A program made the position numbers and the translations under genes. The notes beneath the pieces are model-generated. The model ran no database searches, was not told the DNA's origin, and worked only from the letters and a program-made list of their open reading frames with translations. From contig CP136066.1 in assembly GCA_032622095.1 (NCBI GenBank), positions 152,669,152 through 152,733,151 on the forward strand: 64,000 nt of DNA, given 5' to 3'. Shown here piece by piece: positions 21,512 through 32,378 of the stretch; the stretch's first letter is position 1, and each line of letters begins with the position of its first letter. The DNA is from Siphonodentalium dalli (lineage: Eukaryota; Mollusca; Scaphopoda; Gadilida; Siphonodentaliidae).

Positions 21512-22617
21512 GTCAATAATGGACCTTTCCACAGCTGTCTATCAAATAATTATTAGCAGATATTTTCATACCAATCAGTGATTGAGCTGGTTGCTTGCTG
21601 CAATGAAAATTCATTGTTCACCCTAATTTGATATCTGTGTATACTTATCTGTGTTAAATTGCCTATATTCAAACAACTTTTTTATTGTCAAATCATAATG
21701 TACTGAAATTTCTATTTGTGCCATGATGTTGGAATACTAGTCATAATTTTCACAATTACTAGTTTTAAAAGGTGAAAAGTATGTATGTTATCCAGTGTAC
21801 TATAGCATAAGGACAAGCACTGTTAAACTGATTAAACTCTTTCTGAAGATGCATTGTCTCCTAGCAACAGTAAGCTCCTCCCACTAGTGAACATGTGTGG
21901 AAAGCTCCATTGATTTCAGACGGGAGGTAGATCAATGAAATTTCTCACACAGCAGTCGGTGAGCACATGACCAATTGATCACTCCCTACAAAAGGCAACT
22001 AATATCCACAGATTTTTTTATTTTCATCGAAGCCCGGCCCATATAGGCCGCTTTTCAGACTTTCAAACAAGCCTGCCATATTTAATCCTAATTATGATTA
22101 TACATAATAAAATGATTTTATTTACAATTATTTCCGTGTTATTTATTGACTCTCCCAATTGCAATTTCAAATTATCAAACGGACCCAAGGCACTCACAGT
22201 GGGTAAATGTGTAAAAATTATAAAAGTCTGTTAAAAACATCACCACAAAGAAGACGAAGAAATAGATAAACTTTATTCTAATATTAATTATTGATAGCTG
22301 TCCGATAATGAAATAATGTAAACAGTATTGTTACAGTGAATTGTGAACAAACATAGCTAAGGAGTGAAGTTTAAATATTTTAGTCTAATGATTTTCAGAA
22401 TATTTTCCAATGCCCAATTTTTCAATGAAGCCTGCATGTTTTGATTCAACTTTGGTATCTTATTGGTCAAATTGACCAGTAATTCTACTGTAACAGTATT
22501 GTTTACATAAAAATGGTTTCAATATGCGAAAACTTGTTATGGAGAGTTATTATTAATGAAAATAAGAACAAAGACAAACTTCTATAAAATTTATGTTATT
22601 TCGCCTGAACCCACTCC
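21512..22617. other. No recognised gene
   Basis: About 1.1 kb without a recognisable repeat border, exon or RNA. Confidence 0.4.
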
Positions 22618-22722
22618 GACACTAGTGTGTCTGACATTTGCAGATGAAGTCCCCAGAGGGTGAATTTAGTGAACGCTATCCCACACAGCGGGCTAGCATC
22701 ATTAAATTCACCCTCTGGGGAC
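22618..22722 (+). mobile_element. A-family MITE, partial copy A6
   Basis: Only the left hairpin of the family remains, truncated after CCCTCTGGGGACCT. Confidence 0.75.
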
Positions 22723-22734
22723 CTGTTTTGAAAA

Positions 22735-23170
22735 TTTACAGGCAGGTTTAGGATCACTTTTCAATGAAAAACATCAGCCATCTTGGGTTTTACTCTCCGT
22801 ATGACTAGATACTTCAGCAAGTTCTACAGCCAACATTTTTAATCCAATTAATCCAAATTTCATATGGCTCTTCAGGTTGACCTCTGGTATTACTTAAACA
22901 TTTAGTTGGGGGCTATCGAATATAAATGACTTTTGATGACAAACATGGCTGCTGGTAGCCATCTGGAATTTACTCTTTGGATGACTAAATACTTCAGCAC
23001 ACCCTTCAGTCAACATTTTTCATCCAATTGATCCCAAACTTCATATGGCTTTTCGGGTTGACCTCTGGTATTACTTAAACATTTAAACTTTCTGCATTCC
23101 TTATCAATCCATTGACTGTAATGTATGACATTATTCCCTGTCCAAGTTGAGCTACAGTGTCACTGACACT
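22735..23170 (-). repeat. Q-family repeat, two ~180-bp units
   Basis: AGCCATCTTGGGTTTTACTC and a diverged AGCCATCTGGAATTTACTC lie about 177 bp apart with shared ATCCAATT and GGTTGACCTCTGGTATTACT. The end TTGAGCTACAGTGTCACTGA matches the reverse complement of 32381-32410, so this is an opposite-strand copy of 32378-33430. Confidence 0.65.
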
Positions 23171-23421
23171 TTCATTTCTATGAATTGTGCGTTATCCGGG
23201 AATTATTGGAGAAAATCGCATGTGAAACAGTATTAGGCAACACCCCAAGCTTAAACTCCGGTTTCGCCTGGAACCTACATTGCCTAAACAAATAGAAGGA
23301 ATTTCTTGTTTTCATTATTATCAATAACCCTTCAGTGAGGAGATTCCTCATGTTGAAACCAATGTTTGTGGCATTAGTGTAACAGCGCCATCAGTGTTTA
23401 TGATTTCCACAATGAAAGATA

Positions 23422-23585
23422 CCGTAATGCCCAAAGTATATGACCCTTTAACCACAGCAGAATTATGGGAAATTCTCGGTGAGAGCTTTCCGATGAATGG
23501 CAGCAAGCCATATTTCCGACTAAATCCTGAAAAGTTTCCCATAATTCTGCTGTGGTTTAGGGGCTGATTACTTAGGACATTACTG
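23422..23585 (+). mobile_element. B-family MITE, copy B2
   Basis: It begins CCGTAATGCCC and ends GGACATTACTG with TA on both sides. The right arm of the foldback is intact and part of the left arm is deleted. Confidence 0.8.
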
Positions 23586-23734
23586 TAAGTCTACAATACA
23601 GACAACTTTGATAATGATCAGATACGGGATGTGGCGTATTTCTGCAGTAACTTATTTACAGCAGCAATGGCAGAACTTGGGTCGCTCTGCTAAGTTTTTT
23701 GGCATTAAGAACAGAAAACATTATTTCTAACTCT

Positions 23735-23974
23735 TTAAGCCTACTCTAACTGGAGCTTCCTGAGATTTTGCGAAAACACTGTACCAATGTAATCTCTTAC
23801 ATGCATATATGCAAGTTTCCCATAGGGAGCCTCGCATATAAACAGAATACATTGGCCTTGTAAGCCAGCGCATTCTTATATATGCCATGGCTCCCTATTC
23901 GCATATATAAGAGAATGCACTGGCACAGGATCTTTAATGTTGCACCATCGCAGCTCCCATTATGAAACGGTTAA
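23735..23974 (-). mobile_element. C-family TTAA MITE, copy C2
   Basis: The right end is TTATGAAACGGTTAA and the left end TTAAGCCTACTCTAACTGGA. Two degenerate hairpins lie inside. Confidence 0.75.
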
Positions 23975-24478
23975 AAAAAATCCTGGCAAATATTGTAATG
24001 AGTAAAATTGTGACACCATGAGAACCAAATATTTCTATGTGATAGACGCTAACACTTAAACTGGTGTTTGTTACGTGATTTCAATAACTTTCTATTCACA
24101 TAGCGAATACTTTGGGGCACTTATCTCCAATAGGTATATATATATTGACAGAACCAAACAATGTGTGAATGTTATCACACAAGTTTGTTGTTGTGCAATG
24201 TTACAAGAGGCATCAGAATCGAGTTGTAATGGGTAACTTGCATAATAACAAACAAGAGAGTTAAAATTCACCTAGTTCACACGCATGCACAGTGTTGCCT
24301 TTATTACGCACCATCACGCAATATGTTTAGTATCAAATAATTTTTTTTTTTAGTTTTTCCATGCTAGTTATATTTTTATTTAGTCGTCAACACAATATAA
24401 GGTTGAGTTATTGTTGCAGTACCCATTGCCATTAAGCTTTTATAATTACAGTGTGCCCTAAATAATTGAATACTTATG
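23975..24478. other. No recognised gene
   Basis: AT-rich intergenic sequence in which I recognise nothing. Confidence 0.35.
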
Positions 24479-24587
24479 GACTCAAAACGGACGGCTCATT
24501 TGAACTGCCAAATTATTCGGTAGCAGGTAAAAGATAGGTTGATTAATACACAAAATATCAATCTATAGCTTAGGATTATTAATATAC
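24479..24587 (-). repeat. S-family repeat, copy 2
   Basis: Reverse complement of 7660-7766. Its end TTATTAATATA abuts MITE B3. Confidence 0.75.
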
Positions 24588-24733
24588 AGTAATGCCCTAA
24601 ATAATTGACTCCTTAACCACAGCAAAATTATGGGCAATTTATCAGGATTTAGTTGGAAATATGGCTTGTTACCATTCATCGGAAAGCTCTGTGCGAGCTG
24701 TGGTTAAGGAGTTGATTATTTAGGACATTACTG
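24587..24733 (+). mobile_element. B-family MITE, copy B3
   Basis: CAGTAATGCCCTAAATAATT to GGACATTACTG with TA flanks. The right half of the hairpin is shortened. Confidence 0.85.
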
Positions 24734-24830
24734 TAAGTCATTTATGTCACTCAAGCTATTGGGGATTGCTCTAGTGCATTTGGGTGAAATTTCCACACAG
24801 GTTAAAGTAACATAATCAACCGAAAGATAA

Positions 24831-25193
24831 CAAAGCTTGCAAACAGTGTGTCTGTCATTTGCAGAATGAGGTCCCCAGAGGATGAAATTAGTGATGCTAG
24901 CCCACTGTGCTATTCAAATTTACCCTATTGAGACCTCATTCTGCTTAGGCCTCATCTTCCTAGTAAGTATCTAGTCTCAAATTAACATTTTAGTCACTTT
25001 TTCCTTTCTGTTCAGTTTCTATATCCACTAAGTTGCAGAAGATAAATGTCATAATCGAGGTGACTAATGGGTGAACATCACCAAATTCAACTGGGTAACT
25101 TCAATCTGATCCTATGTCTCCCACAGCAGGTCACTAAATTCACCCTCTGGGGACCTCATTCTGCAAATGATAAACAAACTATTTGTGGGCTTG
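24831..25193 (+). mobile_element. A-family MITE, copy A7
   Basis: CAAAGCTTGCAAACAGTGTG to ACTATTTGTGGGCTTG. The internal region is as in the other copies and the right hairpin is shortened. No clear target duplication remains. Confidence 0.78.
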
Positions 25194-25529
25194 AATAAAG
25201 CTATAAATGGGATATGACAGATGTGATCAATGCCTGACTAACTTGGCCCCTGTTCAATGGATCAAACAGACAATGGGAGTTCCTCAAGTATGTTTATTGA
25301 TTTAATAAAATATATTCAACCTTTTAATCAGCTGTAAGTTACCTTAGCTCATAATATACAACAAACATGTTGCAACATTATAGTGCAAATACAACAATTG
25401 AAGGTAGGTATTCACAATACATTTAAGGATATATTCAAGGTTCCAGGAATTTGATTATGATTCATATTTTGCTTTTTATTTGGATATTAGTGTATTATTA
25501 GAAACAAGAAGTGACACCTGAAAGACACT
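25194..25529. other. No recognised gene
   Basis: Intergenic sequence; nothing recognised. Confidence 0.35.
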
Positions 25530-26280
25530 TTTGTTTAATATTGAATTTTGTATCCATTTATTGTATATAGTTTCGAAGTTTTAGAGGGCGAGTAATAATT
25601 ATTTTGCGCAATTTTCAAAATAAATATTCTTTTATTTTGTATTAATATTAAGTTAACAAATTTATACGTCATTTTGAAACAAACCAAAAAGTAATATTAA
25701 CCCTTTCATGACAGCAGCTGCGCTGGTGCAGCATTAAAGATTCTGTGCCAGAGCATTCTCTTATATATATGAGTCTCCCATGGGAAGCCTTGCATATAAA
25801 AGAGAATGCTTGGCTTACAAGGTCAAGATAAATATTATTAGGCCAAAGTATTCTCTTATATATGTGAAGCTCCCTATGGGAGACTCGCATATATAAGAGA
25901 ATGCTTTGACACAGAGTTTTCGTAAAATTTCAGGAAGCTCCAGTCATGGAAGGGTTAATATTGAATTTTATATCTATTTGTTTCATATAGTTTTGATGTT
26001 TTAGAGGGCGAGTAATATATATTTTTGCGCAGTTTTCAATATATATATTCTTTTATTTTGAATTAATAAGTTAACAAATTTATAATTAGCTTTGAAACAA
26101 ATCGAAAAGTAATAGTAACCCATTCATGACAGCAGCTGCTTTCAAATAGTTTTGATGTTTTAGAGTGCGAGTAATAATTATTTTTGCGCAATTTTCAATA
26201 ATAATATTTTGTATTAATAAGTTAATAAATTTGTACGTCGCTTTGTAACAAAGCGAAAAGTAACATTAACTTGTATGTTG
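25530..26280 (+). repeat. Tandem triplication of ~150-bp host unit with MITE at junctions
   Basis: TTTTAGAGGGCGAGTAATAA with a GCGCAATTTTCAA block recurs three times (about 25575, 26000, 26158). Between units 1 and 2 lies the full MITE C3. Between units 2 and 3 only its first ~25 bp remain (AACCCATTCATGACAGCAGC). Confidence 0.8.
25698..25958 (+). mobile_element. C-family TTAA MITE, copy C3
   Basis: TTAACCCTTTCATGACAGCA to CCAGTCATGGAAGGGTTAA with two hairpins and TTAA on both sides. Confidence 0.87.
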
Positions 26281-26723
26281 TTGTAAATGGAGATTTGGAA
26301 CCCTGAATGCATCTATAAATAGCAAGCGAATGACTATAATTGGTCAGAATTAGTATTACACACCATCAGAAAGCTTACTCAGAATAAATTTTAAATTTTG
26401 AAGACTTACTACTAAGTGCTATAGCATTTGTTTTCAAACTTTAAGGACTTAAGGTTATTTGATTTATTTAGATTTGAATTTATAGCACATAATCAGAAGG
26501 TATATTGATGACTTAAAAGCAGAGTACCTATTTGGAAGTATTGTTTTCAACTCTACATTTGAGTAATCTGAATGTACTCTTGAAGGCGAGAAAACAATTA
26601 AGTCAGTGTATGGGTAATCAAATTTGATTTTCTATGCACAAATACGACTATAGTCTATTGATGCCTGAAGTGATAAGTGCCACTTATTCACACTTATATC
26701 TGGCTAATTTCTTCAGTGTCCTC
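26281..26723. other. No recognised gene
   Basis: Intergenic sequence; nothing recognised. Confidence 0.35.
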
Positions 26724-27066
26724 TTAACCCTTTGGAGAGTATCTATAACGTCATATACATGACGTCATGAGTAAATTTAACGTCAACGTCATAGCAATAA
26801 TTATTAACAAGTTCGGGTCAAAAGGGTCCAATAATTTGTTTTAATTTATGTGCATTTTTTGTTAATGTGTGTTATCATAATCAATTGCACTTATACATTT
26901 GGGACATTATATTAATTAAAATAACTCCTGTACAAATCATTTATAAATCAGATGATTTATTGAAGTTATGTCTCCATAAAATAACATTTCCTGAAACGAC
27001 ATATATGTCGTTCTACTCCTCAACCGATATACGACATATATGTCGTTCTACTCGCCAAAGGGTTAA
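26724..27066 (+). mobile_element. E element, 343-bp TTAA-flanked
   Basis: TTAACCCTTTGGAGAGTATC on the left and CTCGCCAAAGGGTTAA on the right. Subterminal palindromes are ATATACATGACGTCATGAG on the left and two ACGACATATATGTCGTTCTA copies on the right. No ORF. Confidence 0.82.
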
Positions 27067-27220
27067 ATATTTTGATGTTACTAGAAGAAATGAATAGAAA
27101 TATAAAGATTGACACCTATTTAAAAGGTCCTCACAGACCACATCAGATCATTTATGATTTCGGTGTCTGAGGCTAAGAGCCATGCAGATGGCATTGTAGG
27201 TGATACGGTCATGTGAAATA

Positions 27221-27374
27221 CAGTAATGCCCTATATAATCGACTCCTTAACCACAATTTAGTCAGATATGGCTTGTTGCCATTCATCGGAAAGCTCTCAC
27301 TGAGAGCCGTCCGATTTCCGACTAAATCCATAATTCTGCTGTGGTTAAGGAGTTGATTATTTAGGGCATTACTA
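27221..27374 (+). mobile_element. B-family MITE, copy B4
   Basis: CAGTAATGCCCTATATAATC to GGGCATTACTA with TA flanks. Both arms carry small deletions. Confidence 0.83.
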
Positions 27375-27481
27375 TATATCTACTTACACCACCCATAACT
27401 CAATCGATAGAAGACTCTCGATTAATCAGGTCATGCACATCCTAAATTCAACTTTTTATAGTTATATTTAATTATTATAGT

Positions 27482-27560
27482 TTAACCCTTTGAGTGCCAG
27501 GGACCGATCTCATCGGCCCTAAACCTACAAAATAAGTCGACCTGGCACTCAAAGGGTTAA
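27482..27560. mobile_element. F element, 79-bp TTAA foldback
   Basis: TTAACCCTTTGAGTGCCAGG pairs with its exact inverse CCTGGCACTCAAAGGGTTAA around a 39-base centre. TTAA lies at both ends. It is too short to code. Confidence 0.85.
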
Positions 27561-28474
27561 TATGAAAAATGTTGTTTTGTGAATTTGATAAATGTGGGAT
27601 AATCCAAAATGATGTTTCACAAAAATGATTAAAAATCAATGTCATGTCTCAATACATGCAAATGATTAATAATGATGGCACATGACAAGGAAGTCAGCTA
27701 ACATTCAGTTTGTCTAAATGTGCCATTATTAAATAGAATAAGCTGGTGCAACAAGGTTGCAAAATGAATTTTATCTGTAGAGTGTTCATTTACTGCAATA
27801 ATAGTGTTAAGCGTGCAATTTGTAATACATGTATGTCTCGATCCATGCAATTGATAAGTCATTATGGCACATGATAAGAAAGTCAATTAATATTCAATTG
27901 GTCTAATTATTGTTATGATGGAGTGATTAAGTTGTCATGTTAATGTGATTTAGAAATGCATACTTATTATTAAATAAAATAAGCTGGCACAAAATGAATT
28001 TTATCACGAGACCTCCTTTGCTGCAATATTGTTAAGAGTGCAAATTGGAGTGATCCCAACATTTCCACAAAACAGGGAAACAGTGGATTTAGCACTGTCA
28101 AGTTAAACTATAATAGTTAAATATAGCCAAAATAGTTTAATTTCTGGATGTGCCTGACATGTCAATAAGAGTGTTGCAATCTATTTTAATGCAAAAACTC
28201 TCTGGAACTATGAATGCATCTTAACAAATTAAATTACCATCAAAATTTTGAAATAAGTGATGTGAGACTATTCAGAAGATATGTTGAAAATATAAATCTC
28301 TTTTTTAAGGATAGCAATATGGCAAGCTGACAAGAATACTGCCAAATATATATATATATATGATATAAGGAGAATTAAAGGGTGCCAAACACTTAATACT
28401 TATGATACAGCCAATGTATTTGAACATAGTACTGGGAATTTGTTTTTATTTCACACTGCCCAACCATTTTGCGG
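27561..28474. other. No recognised gene; internal near-duplicate
   Basis: The segment at about 27650-27790 (ATGGCACATGACAAGGAAGTC, AATAAGCTGGTGCAACAA) recurs in diverged form at about 27860-28035, so this is an old tandem duplication of roughly 200 bp. An AT microsatellite lies at 28349-28363. Confidence 0.5.
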
Positions 28475-28476
28475 CT

Positions 28477-28937
28477 AGGCCCCTCAAGTGTGTTACATAT
28501 GCCTCTCAGAGTTTTACATATGCCTCTCAGTGTGTTACATACATGTAGGCCTCTCAGTGTTACATAGTCCTCTGTGTGTTACATAGGCCCATCAGTGTTT
28601 TACATAGGCCTCGCAGTGTTTGAAATAGGACTCGCAGTGTTTTACATATGCCTCTCAGTGTGTTATATAGGCATCTCAGTGTTACATAGGCCTCTGTGTG
28701 TTACATAGGGCCATCAGTGTTTTACATAGGCCTCGCAGTGTTTGAAATAAGACTTGCAGTGTTTTACATAGGCCTCTCAGTGTTACATAGGCCTCAGTGT
28801 TTTACATAGGCCTCTCAGTGTTTTACATAGGCCCCCTCAGTGATTTACATACATGTAGGCCTCAGTGTTTTACATAGGCCTCTCAGTGTTTTCCATAGGC
28901 ATCTGTGTTTTAAATAGGCCTCTCAGTGTTACATAGG
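28477..28937 (+). repeat. Minisatellite, ~21-bp ACATAGGCCTCTCAGTGTTTT units
   Basis: About twenty imperfect copies of a unit near ACATAGGCCTCTCAGTGTTT, with a higher-order block (GTGTTTGAAATAGGACTCGC) repeated around 28612 and 28738. Confidence 0.9.
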
Positions 28938-28964
28938 TTGAATTGGTCAGTTTCACATCGCAAA

Positions 28965-29265
28965 AAGACACACATGATCTCTCAAACGTGCAACATGACA
29001 CCCAGCTAGGATCTCCCAAATGTGCTAAAAGTCACCCAGCATCTCAAAGTCTTGTTCATCTGCGACAGTCAAACTCAATTCTTTTGAAATTTCACTCGAA
29101 AATCACAAACAAATAATTATTGTGATAATAATTAACATGCGACTAATTTAATATATATTATGTTATGATACTTTGATATGGTGGGTCACTTTTTGAACAT
29201 TTGGGAGATCCTTGGTGTCTTTTTGCACGTTTACAAGATCCTGGGTGTCGTTTTGCATGAAGCCA
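28965..29265. repeat. Inverted repeat between two minisatellite arrays
   Basis: GCAAAAAGACACACATGATC and ACGTGCAACATGACACCCAG at the left face GGGTGTCGTTTTGC-type sequence at the right, enclosing an AT-rich loop. Confidence 0.6.
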
Positions 29266-29288
29266 TGTGACAATGACCAATTTAGCGC

Positions 29289-29380
29289 TACATAGGCCTC
29301 AGTGTTTCACAAAGGCCTCCCGGTTTTTCACACAGGCATCTCAGTGTTTCACATAGGCCTTTCAGTGTTTCACATAAGGG
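29289..29380 (+). repeat. Second minisatellite array, same unit
   Basis: Four or five units of ACATAGGCCTCAGTGTTTCA, the same family and orientation as 28477-28937. Confidence 0.85.
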
Positions 29381-29616
29381 GTGGGTCAAACCCCAGTTGT
29401 GTATGTTTGCCACATATTTTCAACAAACAGACGTCAGTATGTTTGGTTTGTAATCGTTGTCAATACACTCCGCTTCCAGAATCCAATAAATTCTACAGCT
29501 TATGCTAAGAAATAGCATAAAATCTGCTAGAATTCCCAGATTGGGAAAACAATTGAGAATTGCCAAATGAATCAGGGACACCTCTAAATGCAAAACCAAT
29601 TATATATAGAATATAC

Positions 29617-29747
29617 GCAGTGTTTCTGAATAACAAATTTAATCCACGAGTGGGATTGGCGATTTACACCACGAGCTTCAGCGAGTGGTGTAAATCGCCA
29701 ATCCCACGAGTGGATTAAATTTGTTATTCAGAAAAGAAACACTATGC
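29617..29747. repeat. Foldback O2, CCACGAGTGG type
   Basis: The arms begin GCAGTGTTTCTGAATAACAA and meet at CACGAGCTTCAGCGAGTGG. Each arm contains TCCACGAGTGGGATTGGCGA-type sequence. Confidence 0.85.
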
Positions 29748-29757
29748 ATATATTTTG

Positions 29758-29912
29758 TTTATGCCACGATCTTTGCAATGCGATGGATAAACACTTTTCT
29801 GTTCAAATTGTATGGAGAAAGTTTAATCCACTCTGCAAAGTTTATGCCACGATCTTTACAATGCGATGGATGAACACTTTTCCGTTCAAATTGTATGGAG
29901 AAAGTTTAATCA
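29758..29912 (+). repeat. 83-bp direct repeat in foldback tail
   Basis: TTTATGCCACGATCTTTGCA starts at 29758 and, with one change, again at 29841. Both units include GTTCAAATTGTATGGAGAAA. Confidence 0.88.
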
Positions 29913-31319
29913 ACAGTAGGCACGTTTAATAAACAGGTGTTGATTAAATGTAAAATTTAAACAGATGGCTTTATTTATATAGTAAGATAGGCGATATAAA
30001 TATTTCTTCCCCATCAGTCCCCCATGATATTTTTATTGCAAACATTATGGACCTATCTATGTTTATATATCAACTTCATCATAAAAGTCAAATTGCACTG
30101 ATGAGAAGCGTATTTAAAGCAATGAGAAGCTGCGAATCGGTAGAACAGTGTGAATTTATATTTTGAGCTCAAATACCAATAAGTCAATTGCACAAAGAAT
30201 ATAAAAACAACCATAGTTCACACAATTTGATCGACCACTGCAATAGTTTCTAACAATATGCAGATTATAGAAAAAACTCATCCTTATTGTTTCAGCACTA
30301 GTTTAAATACATGGTCCAGGCAACGTGAATTTAAAGCCTAGAAACAATTTATATGGAAGAAGCAATGATGTCAGCAGTTAATGGGTGCAATCGAATCTGG
30401 GTTCCCATTCGTGAACAGCAGGTTACCAGGAGCAGTTTCTTGAAGATTCAAACTCAGAGAACTACCCCGGGAACACTGACGTCATGTTCAATGTTTTGTA
30501 TTCTCACTCTCCGGAGAACCAGGGATTCAGAATTCTGACCAGTGAACATGTTCTGGTATGTTCTTAGTCTGTTTTCAGAGTTTGATTTATGAAGAGCAGA
30601 TCATGGCTTGGTAGTATTACCATTTACAAACACCCGAAAATGCCAAGTTGAATACACCCAATTATTTAGGATCCTGCGAATATTTAACTGGTCCAATATC
30701 GACATCGAAAGACTGGGCTGATACACAAATTTTTGAGTCAGCATGATTTACCAGTCACAAAAAAGTCAATGAATTTGTTGCTGGATTTGGTAGTTACATA
30801 TTGGCAGTTTGTTATTTGCCAAGTCACCATAATTTTGTTTAAATTTTCTAACATAAGGGAGGATAAAGTTACATTGATATGTAGTACTTAATGGAATCTG
30901 TTGACAGGAGTTAACGAACACCACCTGATTTATTTGCGAGATCTGATTTGATGTTGAGAATCAGAATAGTAATTCAATGTTTGATTCGGGGCAAATTCCC
31001 AGATTCGCAGAACGCTACGATTATTTGATAATACAAGCAGGTTTGAGCATGACAAACATTTATAGCCTGGAAGAGAAGCCACATTTTAGATGATAGTGGT
31101 CTTTTAAGGGGGAGGTCAAGTTACCACTTTTGAATGGGGATTTCCATGCAAATCTATGGAGCAAAAGTTTATACAGAGTAGCGCATATTTCTGGGTGTGA
31201 TCGGATCCAGTATTGAAAACAATAGATATTTGGCAGATTGACTTGGTAAATCTTTCATTAACATGCTCATGCTTTTATTTTTATATTGATTTTTCAATAG
31301 TATGTCGAGTGTTGTAATT
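29913..31319. other. No recognised gene
   Basis: About 1.4 kb of intergenic sequence with no repeat I recognise. A 61-codon ORF at 30353-30538 has no recognisable motif. Confidence 0.4.
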
Positions 31320-31649
31320 CAGGGACCAGCCTAGAGGGAGACTTGGGAGATATATTCTCCCTAAAATGTTCTACTTCTCCCCTATTTTGTCCCAAGGAGA
31401 AGTAACTTCTCTCTCATATAACAGTATGCACATGTACCAATAAAATATCTTAAATATATTTACTGATTATAATGGTGTACTTACTCATTATAATGGTCTT
31501 ATAAATGTGCTCTTGTATTGCATAATTCTTATTGGATAGAAAGGTGATGTTGGTGGTGTAAATTTTACTTCAGCCATTATGACATCTCCCTGATAATCAG
31601 ATAGAGAGAAGTGACTTCTCCCAATTTGAAACCTCAAGGCTGGTCCCTG
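31320..31649 (+). mobile_element. hAT-type MITE, 330 bp
   Basis: The ends CAGGGACCAGCCTAGAGG and CCTCAAGGCTGGTCCCTG are inverted. TTGTAATT is duplicated on both sides (31312-31319, 31650-31657). The CAGGG terminus with an 8-bp TSD is the hAT pattern. Subterminal GAGAAGT repeats are present. No transposase. Confidence 0.88.
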
Positions 31650-31725
31650 TTGTAATTCCAGAATTTTGTTTATCAAAAATAAATATATAGCGTGAATTTA
31701 CTGAGTTTGAGTTAACTACTTCACA

Positions 31726-31926
31726 CAGTAATGCCCCAAATAATCAACTCCTTAACTACAGCACAATTATGGGTAATTTTTCAGGATTTAGTCGGAAATA
31801 TGGCTTGTTGCCATTCACCGGAAAGCTCTGAGAGTTTTCCGATCAATGGCAACAAGCCAACAAAATCCTGAAAAATTACCCATAATTCTTCTGTGGTAAA
31901 GGAGTCGATTATTTAGGGCATTACTG
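31726..31926 (+). mobile_element. B-family MITE, copy B5
   Basis: CAGTAATGCCCCAAATAATC to GGGCATTACTG; TA follows the right end. The long hairpin is nearly complete. Confidence 0.85.
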
Positions 31927-32258
31927 TAGATACCTCCAGAGATATGCATGGAAATTTCCATCCAAATTTTTCACTTCCCCTCCCTCTTGACTTATATATA
32001 TTCAATTTTGACATAGAGAAAACATGTAATACCTCTCAACAATGAACATGAAAAATAAATGTTCATAAGTTATAATATAAAGCTTAGATTTGGAACAAAG
32101 AATCAAACAATACAACATTTCCAATTTCGAAGTATGGAAAACACTGAAGGTCCACTTGAAATTGATAAGGTTCTTCAATGATTGCTGAGAAAGGGGGCTG
32201 GCAGCCACCTTTTTTGTGTGTAAATGACCAAAATAATTTGTTGCTGATTAGCTCCCAT

Positions 32259-32378
32259 TTAACCCTTTATTTACTAATGGATTCTCCCATTTAGTTATAA
32301 AAGTATACATTGGAATGATCTACTAGTATTAATCTTTTAGAGGGGTGGTCAGGTAATAAAAGTAGACGACAGACATAA
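32259..32378 (+). mobile_element. G-family TTAA element, partial copy G4
   Basis: TTAACCCTTTATTTACTAAT and ATTCTCCCATTTAGTTATAA start the family. It breaks off at AGACGACAGACATAATG, where a Q-family repeat begins. Confidence 0.7.

Noticed and set aside
29302-29508. 68-codon ORF (FHTGISVFHIGLSVFH)
   Set aside because: Reads through the minisatellite unit; no independent evidence.
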